Assembly (NCBI GenBank): GCA_030037545.1 | Contig: JASHRF010000044.1 | Span: forward strand, 1-44,236 | Reading direction: 5' to 3' | Source of the DNA: Acidobacteriaceae bacterium | GTDB taxonomy: Bacteria; Acidobacteriota; Terriglobia; Terriglobales; Acidobacteriaceae | Length of the DNA: 44,236 nucleotides | Part shown: in pieces, positions 8,404-18,015 of the stretch | How positions within the stretch are numbered: the stretch's first letter is position 1 | How the letters are laid out: each line of letters opens with the position of its first letter | Made by a program: the position numbers and the translations under genes | Notes under the pieces: model-generated | Seen by the model: only the letters and a program-made list of their open reading frames with translations | Database searches by the model: none | Told to the model about the DNA's origin: nothing

Positions 8404-8605
8404 CCATGCCTCCCGCGGCTCCATGAAATTGGTTCCGAATAAGGTGAGCCGCTCCGCAATTTCGCCCGCCCCAAGAGCGTGGCTTATGTACACCGATGGT
8501 GGCATACCGGGGCTGGTTGGCTGAGGGCCGGGCAGACCGCTATCCGCTGAGGAATGGCGTCGCCCGAGACCCCTGCCCTGCGCCCTGAGCGCTTAGGTCG
8601 CAAAG

Positions 8606-8821
8606 TCAGCGCAGTTTGACGCGATAGAATCCTCCCTCTTTGAACCGGAAGTGCTCGTGACGGATCTCGTCGAGTGAGATCTCTTTGTGGATCAAGGGCT
8701 CCTTTGCTTTGTTTCCTGCCCGTATGCCATAGAGTTCGATTTCATCCTCGTTCAAGAAAGGACAAAAGCCGGCGTGCCTGCGTAAAGGTGGAAGCACATG
8801 TTTCCTTGCTCTTCTGTCCAC
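8606..8821 (-). CDS. Small hypothetical protein downstream of glnS
   Basis: A 71-codon reading frame starts with GTG at 8821, 24 bp after the glnS stop on the same strand. The product is charged and contains NEDEIELYGIRAG and FRFKEGGFYRVKLR near its C-terminus. No known domain is recognised and no membrane segment or signal is visible. Codon choice is more A/T-rich than in glnS. It could be a real small gene, a decayed piece of a larger one, or chance. The coherent hydrophobic/charged pattern is the only support. Confidence 0.35.
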   Translation of the reverse strand: MDRRARKHVLPPLRRHAGFCPFLNEDEIELYGIRAGNKAKEPLIHKEISLDEIRHEHFRFKEGGFYRVKLR

Positions 8822-8845
8822 GATAGCCGGGCGCGCTGTTTTGGC

Positions 8846-10552
<1,707 letters not shown>

Positions 10553-10658
10553 AGCTGCCAATTTTATTCTTTCACGAAAGGGCTGCGCTCATTCAGCAGT
10601 TATGCGCCGGATAGCTCACATCTTGCTCTTCGCGTCCTTGCTCGTCCAGTTCTTTGGC

Positions 10659-11078
10659 CTACGGATAAGATGAAATCGACGGGTCTGTCTCGACAATAGA
10701 GTCAGCAACGGCCCAGATCTCTTCGCAGCCGCGCCCCGTGGCTTCTTCCGGCTTCAACCGAACTCCGCTCCTTGGCCAGGGATAGAAGTTCGATTTTTGC
10801 GGGTCGCGCACACCCATGTGGATTCCGTCGTCCTCCGGCCAGACATCGGCGTGAACCCATTGCCGTTCCGAGGGATTCGCTTATTCGCACCACGGGCCGA
10901 CACTGACGGTGAGTCCAACGCGAGGCTTTCCTTCCGTAATATTGAGGAGAGCATAGTAGACTGCGTGCGCGTCATCCTCCTTACTGATGAAACCGAAGAC
11001 TCGCTTCTTTGCCTGGTCGCAATATTCGCATTTCAAGCGATAGATGTATGGGCTGAGTTCCAGTGTGTATGCGCTCAT
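10659..11078 (-). pseudogene. Small conserved-looking gene interrupted by one in-frame TAA
   Basis: From an ATG at 11078 the minus strand encodes 65 residues (MSAYTLELSPYIYRLKCEYC... to VSVGPWCE) and stops at TAA (10881-10883). The same frame continues without a stop for 73 more codons to a TAG at 10659-10661. That part reads as ordered protein: ERQWVHADVWPEDDGIHMG, VRDPQKSNFYPW, CEEIWAVADSIVETDPS. The other frames over the same bases give low-complexity Arg/Ser-rich peptides. I conclude that this was one gene of about 139 codons broken by a nonsense change. The stop lies between two copies of GCGAAT, which may hint at a small duplication. A CxxC (CEYC) near the N-terminus could bind metal. 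Family and function are unknown. It lies 26 bp after the gltX stop. Confidence 0.65.
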
Positions 11079-11104
11079 TCTGGCTCTTTTTACGACGCCC
11101 GGCT

Positions 11105-12574
11105 TTATTGATGGAGGCTCCCTATGGCTTTGCGGATGCGTTCCAGGCAAACATGGCTCCCCAGCACCACCATGGTCTCAAACAGCGGCGGCGCGTTCTT
11201 GCGTCCGCAGACGGCAACCCTTATCGGCTGAAACATCGGCCCGGCCTTTAGGCCTAGCGACGTGGCAGCCTCGCGCAATGCTTTGTTCAGCGAATCGTGA
11301 TCGAAAGCAGTTGTGGTCAGAATCCGCTCGGCAGTTTCGAGAACGCGCCGCGCCAGATCTGCATCGCCATTTTTGGGGATCAGCTCTACCGGATCGTAGG
11401 GCGCGAGCTGATTGACGAAAAAGAAGTCGGCGGCCGACACCGCGTCGCGCAGCAGTTTTATGCGCTCGCGGATCAGCGGCGTAACGGCGGCGATTTTTTC
11501 CGGCGCGGGATCGAAGCCGGCCTTCACAAGAAAGGGTCGAATCATTCCGCTGAGAAGGTCCACGGGCAAAGAGCGGATATGCTCGGCATTCAACCACACG
11601 GCCTTGGGGTCGAACGGGTCTTGCTCGGTAAAGTTCACCACGGCATTGGAGCGGTTGACTCCCTCAAGCGTAAAGGCATCAACGAGCTTCCCGTAATTTA
11701 GGAGCTCGATGTCGTTTTTAGGCGACCAGCCAAGCAGGCAAAGAAAATTCACGAATCCGTCGGGCAAAAATCCGGCATCGCGATAAGTAGTCACGCTGAC
11801 GACGGGCCCATGCTTGCGCTTGGAGAGTTTGCTGCCGTCAGGCGCTACCAACAACGGAAGATGCGCGAACAGCGGCGCTTCGGCGCCGAGGCCTTCGTAG
11901 ATGAGCAGGTGCTTGAAGGTGTTGGTGAGGTGATCCTGTCCGCGGATGATGTGGCTGATGCGCAGGTCTGCGTCATCCACGCACGAAGCCAGGTGGTAGG
12001 TCGGCATTGCATCCGACCGCAGCAGTGCAAAGTCCTCCACCTCGTCGGCGGCTTTGGACTGCTCGCCATAAACGCCATCCCTGAATCGCAATGCCCGGCC
12101 CTCGCCGCGCGGCACGCGATAGCGCAACGCGAATGGCTCGCCCGCGGCAGCGCGGCGGTCGGACTCTTCCCGAGACAACTCGCGCATGCCCGGGTTGCAC
12201 AACCACGCGCCTTGCACGGAGGATTGCTGCCCGTTGCCTGTCGAATGCGCCGGCGTGAAGTCGCGATAGGCCAGGCCCCTGGCGAAAATCGCCTCAGCCT
12301 GACGGCGGTGCAGGGCCAAGCGTTCGGATTGCCTGTATTCTTCGTCCCAGTCGAGCCCCAGCCAGCGCAGCCCTTCAAATATGGATTGCACGCTGGCATC
12401 GGTATTGCGCTCCACGTCGGTGTCGTCGATGCGCAGAATCATGGTTCCATGGTTGTGGCGCGCGTAGAGCCAGTTGAAGATGAAGGTGCGCGCGCTGCCG
12501 ACGTGGAGAAAGCCGGTAGGCGAAGGCGCAAATCGTACGCGTGGAATTGGGCCGGTGGGCGTGGAGTCGGGCAT
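11105..12574 (-). CDS. gltX: Glutamyl-tRNA synthetase
   Basis: This 489-aa class I synthetase charges tRNA-Glu. The HIGH-type motif is FLHVGSAR, preceded by RFAPSPTG, and the KMSKS loop is KLSKRKHG. The [11 protein letters not shown] segment and the C-terminal all-helical anticodon-binding domain are recognisable. Length is normal for bacterial GltX. An insert of roughly 15 residues (SNPxQ-like [16 protein letters not shown]) lies in the region before PALRYRVP-type strands; its importance is unknown. The start is the ATG at 12574. The gene lies upstream of the interrupted small gene and glnS, so both Glu and Gln synthetases are clustered here. Confidence 0.97.
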   Translation of the reverse strand: MPDSTPTGPIPRVRFAPSPTGFLHVGSARTFIFNWLYARHNHGTMILRIDDTDVERNTDASVQSIFEGLRWLGLDWDEEYRQSERLALHRRQAEAIFARGLAYRDFTPAHSTGNGQQSSVQGAWLCNPGMRELSREESDRRAAAGEPFALRYRVPRGEGRALRFRDGVYGEQSKAADEVEDFALLRSDAMPTYHLASCVDDADLRISHIIRGQDHLTNTFKHLLIYEGLGAEAPLFAHLPLLVAPDGSKLSKRKHGPVVSVTTYRDAGFLPDGFVNFLCLLGWSPKNDIELLNYGKLVDAFTLEGVNRSNAVVNFTEQDPFDPKAVWLNAEHIRSLPVDLLSGMIRPFLVKAGFDPAPEKIAAVTPLIRERIKLLRDAVSAADFFFVNQLAPYDPVELIPKNGDADLARRVLETAERILTTTAFDHDSLNKALREAATSLGLKAGPMFQPIRVAVCGRKNAPPLFETMVVLGSHVCLERIRKAIGSLHQ

Positions 12575-12677
12575 CGTTCTATCTATGATTTTAGCGCGTA
12601 TCGCGCGGCCCTAAGCCGTCAGTCGCTGCAGCGGCCTCCGCTAAGGATGACAAGCCCAAGTTGGGTATCGAGACAAG

Positions 12678-14441
12678 CTACTGCTTGTTCACGTCGACGT
12701 AGTACAAATCCGTCGCCACCTGAAACTGATCTTTGCTTAGTGGCGTCTGCATCCATTGCCACTTAGTGGTCGGATGGATGATCTGCCAGTTATCGGGCGT
12801 GCCTACACGCACCGGCATGGCAAAATTGTCCTCGTCGGCGTCCCACTTGTACATCACCATACCCGGAGCTTCACCGAAGAGCAGTTCCAGGCGCGGGATG
12901 TGCGGGTGTCGCAGATATTGATTGAAGATGGGCGTCAGGTTCATGCCCGCCTGCTGGTTGAAGTACGTGACTACGTCCTCGGTCATAATGTTGCGGTATT
13001 TGAATTGGTTGTAGAAGCCGTAGATCAGCTCGAACCAGCGCGGGTCGTTGTTGACGACGCTGCGCAGCGTGTTGAGCATAAGCGCGCCTTTGAAGTACTG
13101 ATCCTCGGTGGGATCGGAGTTGACGCCGCGCTCGGCCACGATGGGGCGCAGGTTGTAGATCTTCGGCTTCAGCCCGTTCAGGTAGCGGATAGCGTCGTCT
13201 TTTCCCCAACGGTATTCGACGTACAGGCTCTCCATATATGTTGCCCAGCCCTCGTGAATCCACATGTCGGAGGGGTCGGCGGCCGTGATGCTGTTGCCGA
13301 ACCACTCGTGTGCGCTTTCGTGGATGATGATGAAGTCGAAGCGCATGCTGATGCCCGTGTGCGTCCAGTCGCGGCCCAGGTAGCCGTTCTCAAACAGGTT
13401 GCCGTAGGCCACGGCGCTCTGGTGTTCCATGCCCGAATACGGCACCTCAATGAGCTTGTAGCCGTCGCGCGCAAACGGATAGGGGCCGAAGTAATGCTGG
13501 TAAGCTTCGAGCATGCCCGGCGCCTGCGCGAACTGCTTTCTGGCCTTGTCCAGGTCCTCAGGCAGAACGTAAAAGTCCAGGGGCAGATCGCCAAGCTGCT
13601 CGTGCCAGTGCACGTAGTTGCCGATGTTGAGCGCCACATCGTAGTTGTTGATGGGGTAACTCACGTGCCAGTCCCAGCGTGTGTAGCCGTCGCCCAGGTC
13701 GGTCTTGCCCATGAACCTCCCGTTGGAAACATCCATGAGCCCGTTGGGAACGGCCACGCTGATATCCATGCTTTGGGGCTCGTCGCGCCACTGGTCCTTG
13801 TCGGGCCACCAGATGCTGGCTCCGGTTCCCTCGCAGGCGGTGGTGATCCAGGTGTGGCCTGTGGAGTCTTTCTTGAAGGTAAAGGCGCCAAAGCGGCCCA
13901 CCTCCGGCGGATGGCCGGAGTAATAAAAGTCGATGGAGTAGACCTGGCCGGAGTGCAGCGTCTCAGGGAAATCGATGAACACCGCGCCGGTGTCGCGCGT
14001 GTACTTGAGCGGAACCATCTCCTCGCTTGTCGCAAAGAGAATTTTGTCGATGTTGAGCTTGTCGGTCAGGTCGATCTGGATGCGCGTGTCGTCCTGGAGC
14101 ATTCTGAAGCGGATGGTGTTCTTGCCGCGGATGGTTTGCGTGGTGGGATCGACGCGAATGTCGAGGTGGTAGTAGAGCAGGTCGTTGTTGGCGCGGAAGG
14201 GGCCATAAGCGCCGCGCAGCATCTCGTAACGCGTGGGAACGGGTGAGCTGACATCGCTCGGCGCGGGCGGACGCTGAGCCGGGGCCTTGGCCGTTGCGGC
14301 GGGGTTGGCGGCAGGTGCGGCCGGGGTAGGAGCCGGCGTCAGGCTGGGGGCCTGTTGAGCGGACTGAGCGGCGATCACCGCTCCGGAGGCAATACACAAC
14401 CACAGGAAACTCAATGCGAAAAACCGGTACGATGAGCGCAT
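12678..14441 (-). CDS. Secreted M1-family zinc aminopeptidase
   Basis: This protein of about 587 aa has a signal peptide (RFFALSFLWLCIASGAVIA) followed by a Pro/Ala-rich linker to about residue 65, then the peptidase M1 fold. The zinc site HESAH at about 374-378 with the third ligand Glu at about 397 (WIHEGWATY) fits HExxH-x18-E. The substrate-recognition GxMEN-like motif reads SGMEHQ. It lacks the long C-terminal domain of classical aminopeptidase N, as in shorter bacterial M1 enzymes. It probably releases N-terminal amino acids from peptides in the periplasm. I chose the ATG at 14441; a GTG at 14447 is also in frame. It is divergent from the YwaF-like gene. Confidence 0.92.
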   Translation of the reverse strand: MRSSYRFFALSFLWLCIASGAVIAAQSAQQAPSLTPAPTPAAPAANPAATAKAPAQRPPAPSDVSSPVPTRYEMLRGAYGPFRANNDLLYYHLDIRVDPTTQTIRGKNTIRFRMLQDDTRIQIDLTDKLNIDKILFATSEEMVPLKYTRDTGAVFIDFPETLHSGQVYSIDFYYSGHPPEVGRFGAFTFKKDSTGHTWITTACEGTGASIWWPDKDQWRDEPQSMDISVAVPNGLMDVSNGRFMGKTDLGDGYTRWDWHVSYPINNYDVALNIGNYVHWHEQLGDLPLDFYVLPEDLDKARKQFAQAPGMLEAYQHYFGPYPFARDGYKLIEVPYSGMEHQSAVAYGNLFENGYLGRDWTHTGISMRFDFIIIHESAHEWFGNSITAADPSDMWIHEGWATYMESLYVEYRWGKDDAIRYLNGLKPKIYNLRPIVAERGVNSDPTEDQYFKGALMLNTLRSVVNNDPRWFELIYGFYNQFKYRNIMTEDVVTYFNQQAGMNLTPIFNQYLRHPHIPRLELLFGEAPGMVMYKWDADEDNFAMPVRVGTPDNWQIIHPTTKWQWMQTPLSKDQFQVATDLYYVDVNKQ

Positions 14442-14544
14442 GGGCACATGGTACTGCGCGGGACCGGCTGCTTACAAAGTTCCGCGCGCGGTGGGAGTAA
14501 TCTGAAAGGGTCGCTGCGCGCGCCGCTGCCGCCCGGCCGCTTCG

Positions 14545-15261
14545 ATGGATCATTTCCTCGCCGCCAAGACGCCCGTGGATCTTCCCCTGCTTGGCCCCGC
14601 GCATCTTTCCATGCTCGCAGGCATCCTGCTGCTGGCTGGCGCGCTGGCGGTGCTCCAGCGCACTGTGCTACGGGAATCGCCGTGGCTGCGCCGGGGACTG
14701 GGCGGGGTGCTCCTTCTGGAAACACTGGCGTGGTACGCCTACCAGGCCCGCATCGGCCAGCTCACTTTTCCCGCTCATCTGCCGCTGGAATTGTGCGACG
14801 TTACCCTGTTCCTCACCATCGCGGAGATGTTCACGCTCGGCGCCCTGCTCTTCGACGTTTGCTATTATCTGGCGCTGGCTGGAACCTCAATGGCGCTGCT
14901 TACGCCCGACTTGTGGGAGCGCTTTCCGTCGCTTTCCACCGGGCAGTTCTTCTTCGCGCATGGGCTGGTGGTGGCGTCGGTTCTTTACCTGGCTTGGTCA
15001 GGGCTGGCGCGGCCACGGCGGGGCTCGGTGGGCCGGGCCATGCTGGCGCTGAACGTGTGGGCCGTGGTTGCCGGATGCTTCGACTGGCTCTTCAAGACCG
15101 ATTACATGTACCTGCGGCAAAAACCGGAGCAGAATTCGCTGCTCAATCTGCTGGGACCATGGCCGTGGTACATCGCCGGCGGGGAGGTGCTGGCGCTGGT
15201 GCTGTTTGGTCTGCTGTATTTGCCCTTCCGCCGGGCCAATGCAAACGCCCGACGCCTTTGA
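14545..15261 (+). CDS. YwaF/TIGR02206-type integral membrane protein
   Basis: This 238-aa protein has about six to seven hydrophobic helices. Family hallmarks are FPAHLPLELCDVTLF in the middle and DYMYLRQKP ... LLGPWPWYI near the C-terminus, as in the TIGR02206 family (B. subtilis YwaF). The function of the family is unknown; it resides in the inner membrane. It is transcribed divergently from the M1 peptidase and is followed by cutA on the same strand, 64 bp away, so the two may be cotranscribed. Confidence 0.85.
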   Translation: MDHFLAAKTPVDLPLLGPAHLSMLAGILLLAGALAVLQRTVLRESPWLRRGLGGVLLLETLAWYAYQARIGQLTFPAHLPLELCDVTLFLTIAEMFTLGALLFDVCYYLALAGTSMALLTPDLWERFPSLSTGQFFFAHGLVVASVLYLAWSGLARPRRGSVGRAMLALNVWAVVAGCFDWLFKTDYMYLRQKPEQNSLLNLLGPWPWYIAGGEVLALVLFGLLYLPFRRANANARRL

Positions 15262-15325
15262 CGGGCAGTGCGGCGCGTGGCCATTTCGAATTAGAGTGAG
15301 GGCATTGCCGTTTGCTGGAGGCCGC

Positions 15326-15661
15326 ATGGCCGAATCCCATTCATTTGCCCGCGTGGTCTTGACTACCGCCGCCAGTCCCGAAGAAGCCACGCGCATGGGC
15401 CGCGTACTGGTTGAGGAGCGGCTGGTGGCTTGCGCAACGCTGATTCCCGGCGTCCAGTCCATTTATCGCTGGAAGGACGCGATCGAATCCTCGGTGGAAA
15501 CCTTGCTGCTGCTCAAGACCAACGCCGGCCAGCTTGGCCCGCTGGAGGCTCGCCTGCACGAGCTGCACACCTACCAGACTCCGGAGTTCCTGGTGCTGGG
15601 GGTGGACGCCGCCAGCCAGCGCTATCTGGATTGGCTGCAGGCGTCGCTGTTGCCGGCTTAA
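15326..15661 (+). CDS. cutA: CutA-type divalent-cation tolerance protein
   Basis: This 111-aa protein is a member of the CutA1 family, small trimeric proteins with a ferredoxin-like fold linked to copper/divalent metal tolerance. Signatures are LVEERLVACATLIPGV, SIYRWKDAIE, LLLKTNAGQL and HTYQTPEFLVLGV. The ATG at 15326 is preceded by GGAGG at 15317; the frame stays open far upstream but that part overlaps the YwaF-like gene. It lies immediately left of the IS element, which did not disrupt it. Confidence 0.93.
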   Translation: MAESHSFARVVLTTAASPEEATRMGRVLVEERLVACATLIPGVQSIYRWKDAIESSVETLLLLKTNAGQLGPLEARLHELHTYQTPEFLVLGVDAASQRYLDWLQASLLPA

Positions 15662-15698
15662 CGCCCGACATGAGCCGTGCGCCTCGCTCTTTCCTTCG

Positions 15699-15718
15699 CC
15701 CCTTGGTCTCTGGTTCCC
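15699..15718 (+). repeat. Single copy of a dispersed repeat (cccttggtctctggttccc type)
   Basis: The plus strand carries cccttggtctctggttccc in the spacer after cutA. It differs by one base from the first part of the array at 39421 (cccttagtctctggttccc). This shows that the heptamer repeat family is dispersed through intergenic DNA. Confidence 0.6.
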
Positions 15719-15842
15719 CATGGCAATCGCACTTGGAAAGGTGCGCCGGCAGGGTTGATTCCCCCACCCCCCAGGTGAGATGAATCACATCCCCGGCACG
15801 ACCGGGATTGTGGAAACGCCGTAAGTCGTTTAAAACCCAGTA

Positions 15843-15850
15843 TCTAAAAA
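15843..15850. repeat. Target-site duplication, left copy (TCTAAAAA)
   Basis: The eight bases TCTAAAAA directly precede the left inverted repeat and recur exactly after the right one (17881-17888). Eight base pairs is the duplication length characteristic of the IS1595 family. Confidence 0.92.
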
Positions 15851-15874
15851 GGTAATTATCCCTTGACATCAAGT
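15851..15874 (+). repeat. Left terminal inverted repeat of the IS
   Basis: It begins GGTAATTATCCCTTGACA and matches the right end at 22 of 24 positions. It contains TTGACA (15863-15868), a perfect -35 hexamer. With a 17-bp spacer this points to a weak -10 (CAAACT, 15886-15891) just before the transposase start, so the end may carry the transposase promoter. Confidence 0.88.
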
Positions 15875-15900
15875 AAAATTTATGGCAAACTGTTTTTGTT

Positions 15901-16836
15901 ATGAACTACTACCACTGCGAACGCGTTAAGCAATCGATTCCAAAGCACTTGCGCTATACCGTTAATGACTTCAATGCGCAATTTCCGAATGAAGAATCTT
16001 GCTTGGAATGGCTCAAGGGACAGCGGTTTCCCGGTGGTATCGCTCACTGCGAAAAGTGCGGGGTGGAACGCAAGCATCACCGCGTTACGGGCCGTCCAGC
16101 CTACGCTTGCGACTATTGCGGTTCGATGATTTCGCCGATGGCTGGAACGATCTTTCACAAGTCAACCACGCCGCTGCGCCTCTGGTTCTATGCCATGTAC
16201 CTGATGTCTGCAACACGTTGTGGCATCTCTGCAAAGCAGATTCAGCGGGAGACCGGCGTTACCTACAAAACCGCATGGCGCATGTTCAAGCAGATTCGCA
16301 CCCTGATGTCGGAGGACATCAGTTTGGAGGGATCGGCGGTGGAGCTAGACGAAACCTACGTTGGTGGAAAGGAAAAGAACAAGCACCGCGGCAAGCGCAG
16401 CGGCATAAGCGGTCGCAATCTGGACTCAAAGACGCCTGTGTTCGGGATGGTGGAGCGCGGTGGCCGCGTAGTGGCCCGCGTAACGCCAGATGCCCGCGAG
16501 AAGTCGATTATGCCGATTATTGCCGAGCGCGTTCTCCCGGCTTCTATCGTGTACACGGATCAGTACCCGATCTATGACAAGGTGAGCGGTCATGGTTACG
16601 ACCATCGCCGCATCAATCACGCCGAAAAGGTCTACGTGATGGGCGATGTTCACACGAATACGATTGAGGGATTTTGGAGTCTGCTAAAGAGAGGAATTGG
16701 CGGAGTGTATCATCAGGTCAGCGCGAAATACTTGCAGATGTACTGCGATGAGTATGCTTATCGCTACAATCGGCGGTTCTCGGGAGAGCCGATGTTTACT
16801 TCGCTTTTGGATGAGGTTGCAAAGCGGGCAAATTAG
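15901..16836 (+). CDS. IS1595-family (ISXO2-like) DDE transposase
   Basis: This 311-aa protein catalyses movement of the surrounding element. The N-terminus has a zinc-ribbon, CEKCG and YACDYCG (about residues 51-80), typical of IS1595 transposases. The catalytic core shows the first Asp in AVELDETYVGGKEK, the second Asp in VYTDQYPIY, and the third acidic/Asn site in HTNTIEGFWSLLKRG. The reading frame is intact and of family length. Its last 41 bp overlap the 3' end of a convergent small ORF (16796-16963). Confidence 0.95.
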   Translation: MNYYHCERVKQSIPKHLRYTVNDFNAQFPNEESCLEWLKGQRFPGGIAHCEKCGVERKHHRVTGRPAYACDYCGSMISPMAGTIFHKSTTPLRLWFYAMYLMSATRCGISAKQIQRETGVTYKTAWRMFKQIRTLMSEDISLEGSAVELDETYVGGKEKNKHRGKRSGISGRNLDSKTPVFGMVERGGRVVARVTPDAREKSIMPIIAERVLPASIVYTDQYPIYDKVSGHGYDHRRINHAEKVYVMGDVHTNTIEGFWSLLKRGIGGVYHQVSAKYLQMYCDEYAYRYNRRFSGEPMFTSLLDEVAKRAN

Positions 16837-16963
16837 CCGCTCGCTTCAAGAGGCTCAAGAAAGAATCGCGGCTGACGGGCTGCATTTTCTCTTGAACTTC
16901 TTTAGATGGCTTAAGTTTATTAGCTCTCGCGCTCGGTTCATCGCGTTTTGAGTTGCCGCTCAT
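16796..16963 (-). CDS. 55-aa IS-encoded small ORF, convergent with the transposase
   Basis: The minus strand encodes 55 residues from an ATG at 16963 to TAA at 16796-16798. The N-terminus is basic and polar (MSGNSKRDEPSARANKLK). It is followed by an amphipathic helix candidate (VSRDSFLSLLKRAANLP) and a basic tail. An excellent Shine-Dalgarno GGAGGT lies 9 bp upstream of the ATG. That sequence forms one arm of a perfect 6-bp hairpin (16975-16990). The 3' end overlaps the transposase gene tail-to-tail by 41 bp. No known domain is recognised. It may be a regulator of transposition or an accessory to the passenger gene; both are guesses. Confidence 0.6.
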   Translation of the reverse strand: MSGNSKRDEPSARANKLKPSKEVQEKMQPVSRDSFLSLLKRAANLPALQPHPKAK

Positions 16964-16974
16964 GCCGCTTTGAC

Positions 16975-17016
16975 CTCCGCTTAGGCGGAGTGTATCACAT
17001 CCGCCGGAAAGGCGGA
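16975..17016 (-). promoter_or_regulatory. Two hairpins, one masking the ribosome-binding site of the small IS ORF
   Basis: The stem CTCCGC/GCGGAG with a 4-nt loop (16975-16990) and the stem TCCGCC/GGCGGA with a 5-nt loop (17000-17016) are both perfect. In the minus-strand RNA the first stem includes the GGAG of the GGAGGT Shine-Dalgarno of the 55-aa ORF. Initiation would need the stem to open. The two stems share similar arm sequences and could also pair alternatively. Neither is followed by a T-run, so a terminator is less likely. Confidence 0.5.
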
Positions 17017-17029
17017 CGTGTCTCCTAAC

Positions 17030-17842
17030 TCAATCGAGGATGGACTCAAACTTCCCAAGTACGAATTCCGTGCAATAGAGGAGCTTTGCAAGCTCGGTTC
17101 CAAGGTTGCTTCCGAGGGGAACAGGGACCTCGTCGAAAGATACCTCAATGGACATAGCGGTTGCCAACTGGATATTCGTGGTTTCGGTCTTTGTGGTTCC
17201 CTCGAAACCGAATTCCAGGAACACACATTCGTTTTCAAGAAAATTAGCGGGGAGAAGGTTGACGGAAGTGACTCTACCGGGACCTTCGATTTTGAATTCC
17301 CAGTCGAAAGCTGTGGCGACTGCAGCAACGATATGCAGCCTTCTATGCCTATCCTTTCTAGCGCAATCGTGAATGATCTGAAGACTTCTGTTCAGCGGGG
17401 CGTAATCCAGTGCTGCCGTTTTCGCAGTGTTGTAGGGTTGTATCGTCTCAAGCCAATCCCGGACCTCCTTCGGGAATGGCGGTTTGTTCACGGGATTTCT
17501 ATCAAAGGCCGCGGAATTGGGGCAAATCGGAAACTCAATTCGGTTCTCATCGGGGGGCGGTTCGATTCCGTGATTCATCATGACAGCGACTTTGTAAACG
17601 GCAGCATCCAAAGCGGCACGCAATTGATAAAAAAACTCTCCCAACTCAAGAGCAACGTCGTTTTCGGGGACAACATTGGTGACGGCTTTGACGGTCCCGT
17701 GTGTCCAGTCGCTATTCATCTCTGGGACGGTGGTATAGGCTTCTGGATCAATTATTCGCTCGCATTCAGTCTTCATGGCTATACCATGCGCGCGAGCCCG
17801 GCTGATGCGCTTCCGCGAGTCTGCGAATAGATCAGGTGCCAT
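17030..17842 (-). CDS. Passenger gene of the IS, unknown function
   Basis: The 270-aa product is not recognised with confidence. It is soluble-looking, without signal peptide or membrane helices. Notable segments are LGEFFYQLRAALDAAVYKV (residues about 66-84), IEFPICPNSAAF and FPKEVRDWLETIQPY. The segment with an aligned hydrophobic helix containing RAALD resembles the N-terminal helix of a widespread group of mobile-DNA hypotheticals (LG..L..LR.ALD), but I cannot name a domain. The ATG at 17842 lies only 15 bp inside the right inverted repeat; an in-frame ATG at 17776 is an alternative. Codon use is more A/T-rich than in chromosomal genes, which fits carriage by the IS. Confidence 0.7.
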   Translation of the reverse strand: MAPDLFADSRKRISRARAHGIAMKTECERIIDPEAYTTVPEMNSDWTHGTVKAVTNVVPENDVALELGEFFYQLRAALDAAVYKVAVMMNHGIEPPPDENRIEFPICPNSAAFDRNPVNKPPFPKEVRDWLETIQPYNTAKTAALDYAPLNRSLQIIHDCARKDRHRRLHIVAAVATAFDWEFKIEGPGRVTSVNLLPANFLENECVFLEFGFEGTTKTETTNIQLATAMSIEVSFDEVPVPLGSNLGTELAKLLYCTEFVLGKFESILD

Positions 17843-17856
17843 GCCGAAATCATATC

Positions 17857-17880
17857 ACTTGACGTGAAGGGATAATTACC
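17857..17880 (-). repeat. Right terminal inverted repeat of the IS
   Basis: Read on the minus strand it begins GGTAATTATCCCTTCACG and mirrors the left end at 22 of 24 positions. Unlike the left end it lacks the TTGACA hexamer. Confidence 0.88.
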
Positions 17881-17888
17881 TCTAAAAA
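17881..17888. repeat. Target-site duplication, right copy (TCTAAAAA)
   Basis: It is an exact copy of 15843-15850 and lies immediately outside the right inverted repeat. Confidence 0.92.
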
Positions 17889-18015
17889 ATAGGTATCCCG
17901 GAATCAGATAATTGGAGCGTGGAACCGGATATTTGGAGCACAGATCGCTCCGTAGTCCATTTAGATTGAAATATTCGCGCCAAAAGATAGGAGGGGGCTC
18001 TTTGCCAGAGAATGC

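Larger units (their letters stand above)
15851..17880 (+). mobile_element. Complete IS1595-family insertion sequence with passenger gene (2030 bp)
   Basis: The element is bounded by 24-bp terminal inverted repeats starting GGTAATTATCCCTT (15851-15874 and the complement of 17857-17880), with two mismatches. A perfect 8-bp target duplication (TCTAAAAA) flanks it. It contains an IS1595/ISXO2-type transposase on the plus strand. Two minus-strand reading frames occupy the second half: a 55-codon small ORF and a 270-codon passenger. Base composition is more A/T-rich than the chromosome. The exact ends and duplication indicate a recent, structurally intact insertion. Carriage of passenger genes is known in the IS1595 family; this passenger is unrecognised. 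Confidence 0.95.

Noticed and set aside
12756..14246. A 496-codon plus-strand frame
   Set aside because: It is antisense to the M1 peptidase with its intact HESAH motif; long antisense frames are common in GC-rich DNA.
17018..17830. A 270-codon plus-strand frame inside the IS
   Set aside because: It mirrors the passenger gene almost exactly on the opposite strand. The minus-strand version has better amino-acid patterning and a start near the inverted repeat, though this rests on judgement.
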